DNA from: Chitinophaga niastensis
Lineage (GTDB): Bacteria; Bacteroidota; Bacteroidia; Chitinophagales; Chitinophagaceae
Reading direction: 5' to 3'
Length of the DNA stretch: 64,000 bases
Assembly (NCBI RefSeq): GCF_003014755.1
Contig: NZ_PYAW01000003.1
Location: forward strand, 682,001-746,000
Positions 61,745-64,000 of the stretch are shown piece after piece (within the stretch, counting starts at the first letter, position 1; every line of letters begins with the position of its first letter). The notes under the pieces are model-generated. The model was not told the DNA's origin. It made no database searches and worked only from the letters and a program-made list of their open reading frames with translations. The translations under genes were made by a program, and so were the position numbers.

Positions 61745-62725
61745 ATGAAAAAACTGAACAACATTGCAGTCCTTACATCGGGAGGAGATGCTCCTGGCAT
61801 GAACGCCGCAGTTCGTGCAGTTGTAAGAACGGGCATTTATCATCAGCTGAATGTGTACGGCATAATGTACGGCTATAGGGGAATGTTGAAAAACGAAATC
61901 TTCCCGATGGAGTCCAAATCTGTGGCTAACATCATTCAACGCGGGGGCACCATCCTGAAGACCGCCCGTTGCAAAGAGTTCTATGAATATGAAGGGCGAA
62001 AAAAGGCTTACGAGAATCTGAAAAAACACAACATTGACGGGTTAGTGGTAATTGGTGGAGACGGCTCGTTTAATGGTGCGCAAAAGTTCAGCCAGGAATT
62101 TGACATTCCGTGTATAGGCTTGCCTGGTACTATTGATAAGGACATTGCAGGAACTGATTCTACTATTGGATTTGATACCGCGGTAAATACTGCGATTGAA
62201 GCCATTGACAAGATCAGGGACACAGCGGATGCACATGACCGCTTATTTGTGATAGAGGTAATGGGCCGCGATGCCGGTTACATTGCTTTACACAGCGGCA
62301 TTTCTACCGGTGCGGAACACATCCTGCTGCCTGAGCGAAAAACCGAAGTAAATGACATCATTGAAGAACTGCAGGCTAATGAACGCCGCAGAAAACTGGT
62401 AAACCTCATTGTAGTAGCTGAAGGTGATGAAACCGGTGGCGCTGCTGAAGTTGGCCGTATCATCAAAGAAAGATGCCCGCAGCTGGATACCCGTGTATGT
62501 ATCCTTGGCCATATCCAACGTGGTGGCGCTCCCTCCTGTACAGACCGTATACTGGCCAGCCGCATGGGCTACGCAGCCGTAGACGCCCTTCTCGAAGGCA
62601 TACACAATGTAATGATCGGTATTGTTAATGACAAGATCCATTACACTCCTCTTGATAAAGCTGTTAAAGCCAAACAGGAAATTGACCCCGAATGGTTTAA
62701 GATTGTTAAAATTCTTGCGAGTTAA
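61745..62725 (+). CDS. pfkA: ATP-dependent 6-phosphofructokinase
   Basis: The 326-residue enzyme phosphorylates fructose 6-phosphate in glycolysis as an ATP-dependent tetramer. Visible motifs are TSGGDAPGMNAAVRAVVR at residues 11-28, VVIGGDGSFNGA near residue 101, GTIDKDIAGTDSTIGFDTA near residue 128 (catalytic Asp), VMGRDAGYIAL and GHIQRGGAPSCTDR near residue 258. The Gly at the GGDG position marks ATP rather than pyrophosphate use. A TATTTTTG -7 box at 61705-61712 gives a leader of about 26 nt. It is followed 12 nt later by pyk, so the two glycolytic genes form an operon. Confidence 0.97.
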   Translation: MKKLNNIAVLTSGGDAPGMNAAVRAVVRTGIYHQLNVYGIMYGYRGMLKNEIFPMESKSVANIIQRGGTILKTARCKEFYEYEGRKKAYENLKKHNIDGLVVIGGDGSFNGAQKFSQEFDIPCIGLPGTIDKDIAGTDSTIGFDTAVNTAIEAIDKIRDTADAHDRLFVIEVMGRDAGYIALHSGISTGAEHILLPERKTEVNDIIEELQANERRRKLVNLIVVAEGDETGGAAEVGRIIKERCPQLDTRVCILGHIQRGGAPSCTDRILASRMGYAAVDALLEGIHNVMIGIVNDKIHYTPLDKAVKAKQEIDPEWFKIVKILAS

Positions 62726-62737
62726 AAAATTAGACTT

Positions 62738-64000
62738 ATGAGTACAAAGGATCTATCGAAATACTTTCACAAGCAGATGGATAACGCTGCGGGTAGAGAG
62801 CACTCTTCGCACAAAACTAAAATTGTAGCTACTGTAGGCCCGGCCTGTGATACCTATGAACAACTGCTTACATTGGTAAAAGCCGGTGTAAATGTGTTTC
62901 GCCTGAATTTTTCACACGGTTCACATGAAGATAAATTAAGGATCATCGGATATATCCGTCAGATCAATAAAACCGAACCTTACACCGTAGCTATCCTGGC
63001 CGATTTGCAAGGACCTAAACTGCGTGTAGGTGAAATCGAAAACAATGCACTGCCGCTGAAGAAAGGTGATATCCTCACTTTCGTAAACGAGAAGCTGGTA
63101 GGCAACATGGAAAAAATTTACGTTTCCTATCCCGACCTCTATAAAGATCTTAAACCCGGCCAGAAAATTTTGCTGGACGATGGTAAAATAGAAACAGTTG
63201 TAAAAGAAATCACTGCCAACGGTGAAATCAAAGCAGAAGTATCTTTACCTGGTGTATTGTCTTCTAAAAAAGGCTTCAACCTGCCAGATACCAAAATATC
63301 CCTGCCGGCACTGACAGAAAAAGATATCGTTGACCTGGAATTTATCATTGATCACGAATGTGATTGGGTAGCGTTGTCTTTTGTAAGAAGTGTAAAAGAT
63401 CTGTCTGAACTGCGCAAACGTCTGGAAGCACGTGGTTCCAAGATGAAAATCATCTCTAAAATAGAGAAACCTGAAGCTATTCAGAACCTGAAAGAAATTA
63501 TATGGGAAAGTGATGGTGTGATGATTGCCCGTGGTGACCTCGGTGTAGAACTGCCGGTAGAGCAGATCCCGATGATCCAGAAGGACATTATCCGCAAATG
63601 TATCCACCGTGCCAAGCCTGTAATTGTGGCTACACAAATGATGGAGAGCATGATGGACCGCACCCGTCCTAACCGTAGTGAAATCACCGACGTGGCCAAT
63701 GCAGTACTGGAAGGCGCTGATGCCGTAATGCTGAGTGGTGAAACCGCTACCGGTATGTTCCCTGAACTAGTGATACAAACCATGAACAAAATCATACAGG
63801 AAGTGGAAAAAGAAGCGATCATTTACAACCGTAACCTGATCCCTCACCGCCACTCTCCTACCTTCCTCAGCGATGCACTGTGTTACAACGCGTGTAAAAT
63901 TGCGGAAGACCTGGATGCAGATGCACTCATTGGTATGACCCAGAGTGGTTACACCGGCTTTATGCTGAGTAGCTACCGTCCACGCAGCCCACTCTATATC
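62738..64000 (+). CDS. pyk: pyruvate kinase, 3' end outside window
   Basis: An open frame from ATG 62738 to the window edge, 421 codons without a stop. The protein begins with a short N-terminal extension and then KTKIVATVGPACDTYEQ near residue 27, VFRLNFSHGSHE, ILADLQGPKLRVGE (substrate-binding region), KIIAKIE-type KMKIISKIEKPEAIQN, GVMIARGDLGVELP with the Mg2+ ligands Glu/Asp, and MMESMMDRTRPNRSEITDVANAV. These mark pyruvate kinase, which makes pyruvate and ATP from PEP. It lies 12 nt downstream of pfkA. The C-terminal regulatory domain is only partly present. Confidence 0.97.
   Translation, partial: MSTKDLSKYFHKQMDNAAGREHSSHKTKIVATVGPACDTYEQLLTLVKAGVNVFRLNFSHGSHEDKLRIIGYIRQINKTEPYTVAILADLQGPKLRVGEIENNALPLKKGDILTFVNEKLVGNMEKIYVSYPDLYKDLKPGQKILLDDGKIETVVKEITANGEIKAEVSLPGVLSSKKGFNLPDTKISLPALTEKDIVDLEFIIDHECDWVALSFVRSVKDLSELRKRLEARGSKMKIISKIEKPEAIQNLKEIIWESDGVMIARGDLGVELPVEQIPMIQKDIIRKCIHRAKPVIVATQMMESMMDRTRPNRSEITDVANAVLEGADAVMLSGETATGMFPELVIQTMNKIIQEVEKEAIIYNRNLIPHRHSPTFLSDALCYNACKIAEDLDADALIGMTQSGYTGFMLSSYRPRSPLYI

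Overview
The window looks like chromosomal DNA of a Bacteroidota bacterium, most likely a Chitinophaga-like member of the Chitinophagaceae. The grounds are a SusC/SusD pair, promoters of the TAnnTTTG (-7) type, few recognisable Shine-Dalgarno sequences, many small lipoproteins and signal peptides, a stand-alone acyl-CoA carboxylase beta subunit, an HU-CCDC81-type protein, and many AraC-type regulators. The genus is inference. No rRNA, tRNA, CRISPR array, transposase, prophage or plasmid origin was seen.

Layout. 1-4.2 kb: a secreted propeller-like lipoprotein (cut by the window edge), a DoxX-like protein, a hemolysin III protein, an AraC regulator and a quinone reductase. 4.4-8.3 kb: a myo-inositol locus (Na+ symporter, inositol oxygenase, divergent LacI regulator with a palindromic operator). 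8.3-12.1 kb: small metabolic and unknown genes and a polyprenyl diphosphate synthase. 12.4-14.5 kb: a response regulator, an AraC regulator and a short-chain dehydrogenase. 14.6-17.0 kb, minus strand: a four-gene RiPP operon with a Cys-rich precursor carrying EGKCG-type repeats, an MNIO (DUF692) enzyme, a DUF2063 partner and DoxX, in the order of the Haemophilus hvfABCD locus. 17.5-28 kb: unknown proteins, LuxE-like, carboxylase, UbiA-like, M42 peptidase and BioB. 28-34 kb: AroQ, UbiX, a small lipoprotein with the bacilliredoxin YtxJ, Mpl, an exonuclease, a polyprenol-phosphate mannosyltransferase and a DMT exporter. 34-43 kb: a DeoR regulator divergent from SusC/SusD, then a large S9 peptidase. 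43-48 kb: an orphan zeta-type kinase, AraC, GNAT, cupin, DUF4230 and an RRM protein. 48-58 kb: dihydrolipoyl acyltransferase, CinA, thioesterase, DoxX, and a TPR / beta-barrel / HU-CCDC81 group. 58-64 kb: an RmlD-like reductase, prolyl oligopeptidase, and the start of a pfkA-pyk glycolytic pair.

The most striking feature outside genes is a set of eleven large intergenic palindromes. Seven have arms built from a 9-bp tandem unit of GATTA type and often open with GTCTTTCTCC. They sit directly against stop codons, can be nested, and two share the same inner module. Two others share a TTAGCGATTAGC arm, one has an ATTACGAATT arm, and one a GACGCATAAGC arm. Nothing in the window explains how they spread. 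Bidirectional termination is the simplest role for those between convergent genes, but several lie between codirectional or divergent genes.

The two best candidates for something under-described are the Bacteroidota hvf-type RiPP operon at 14.6-17.0 kb and the modular palindrome family.
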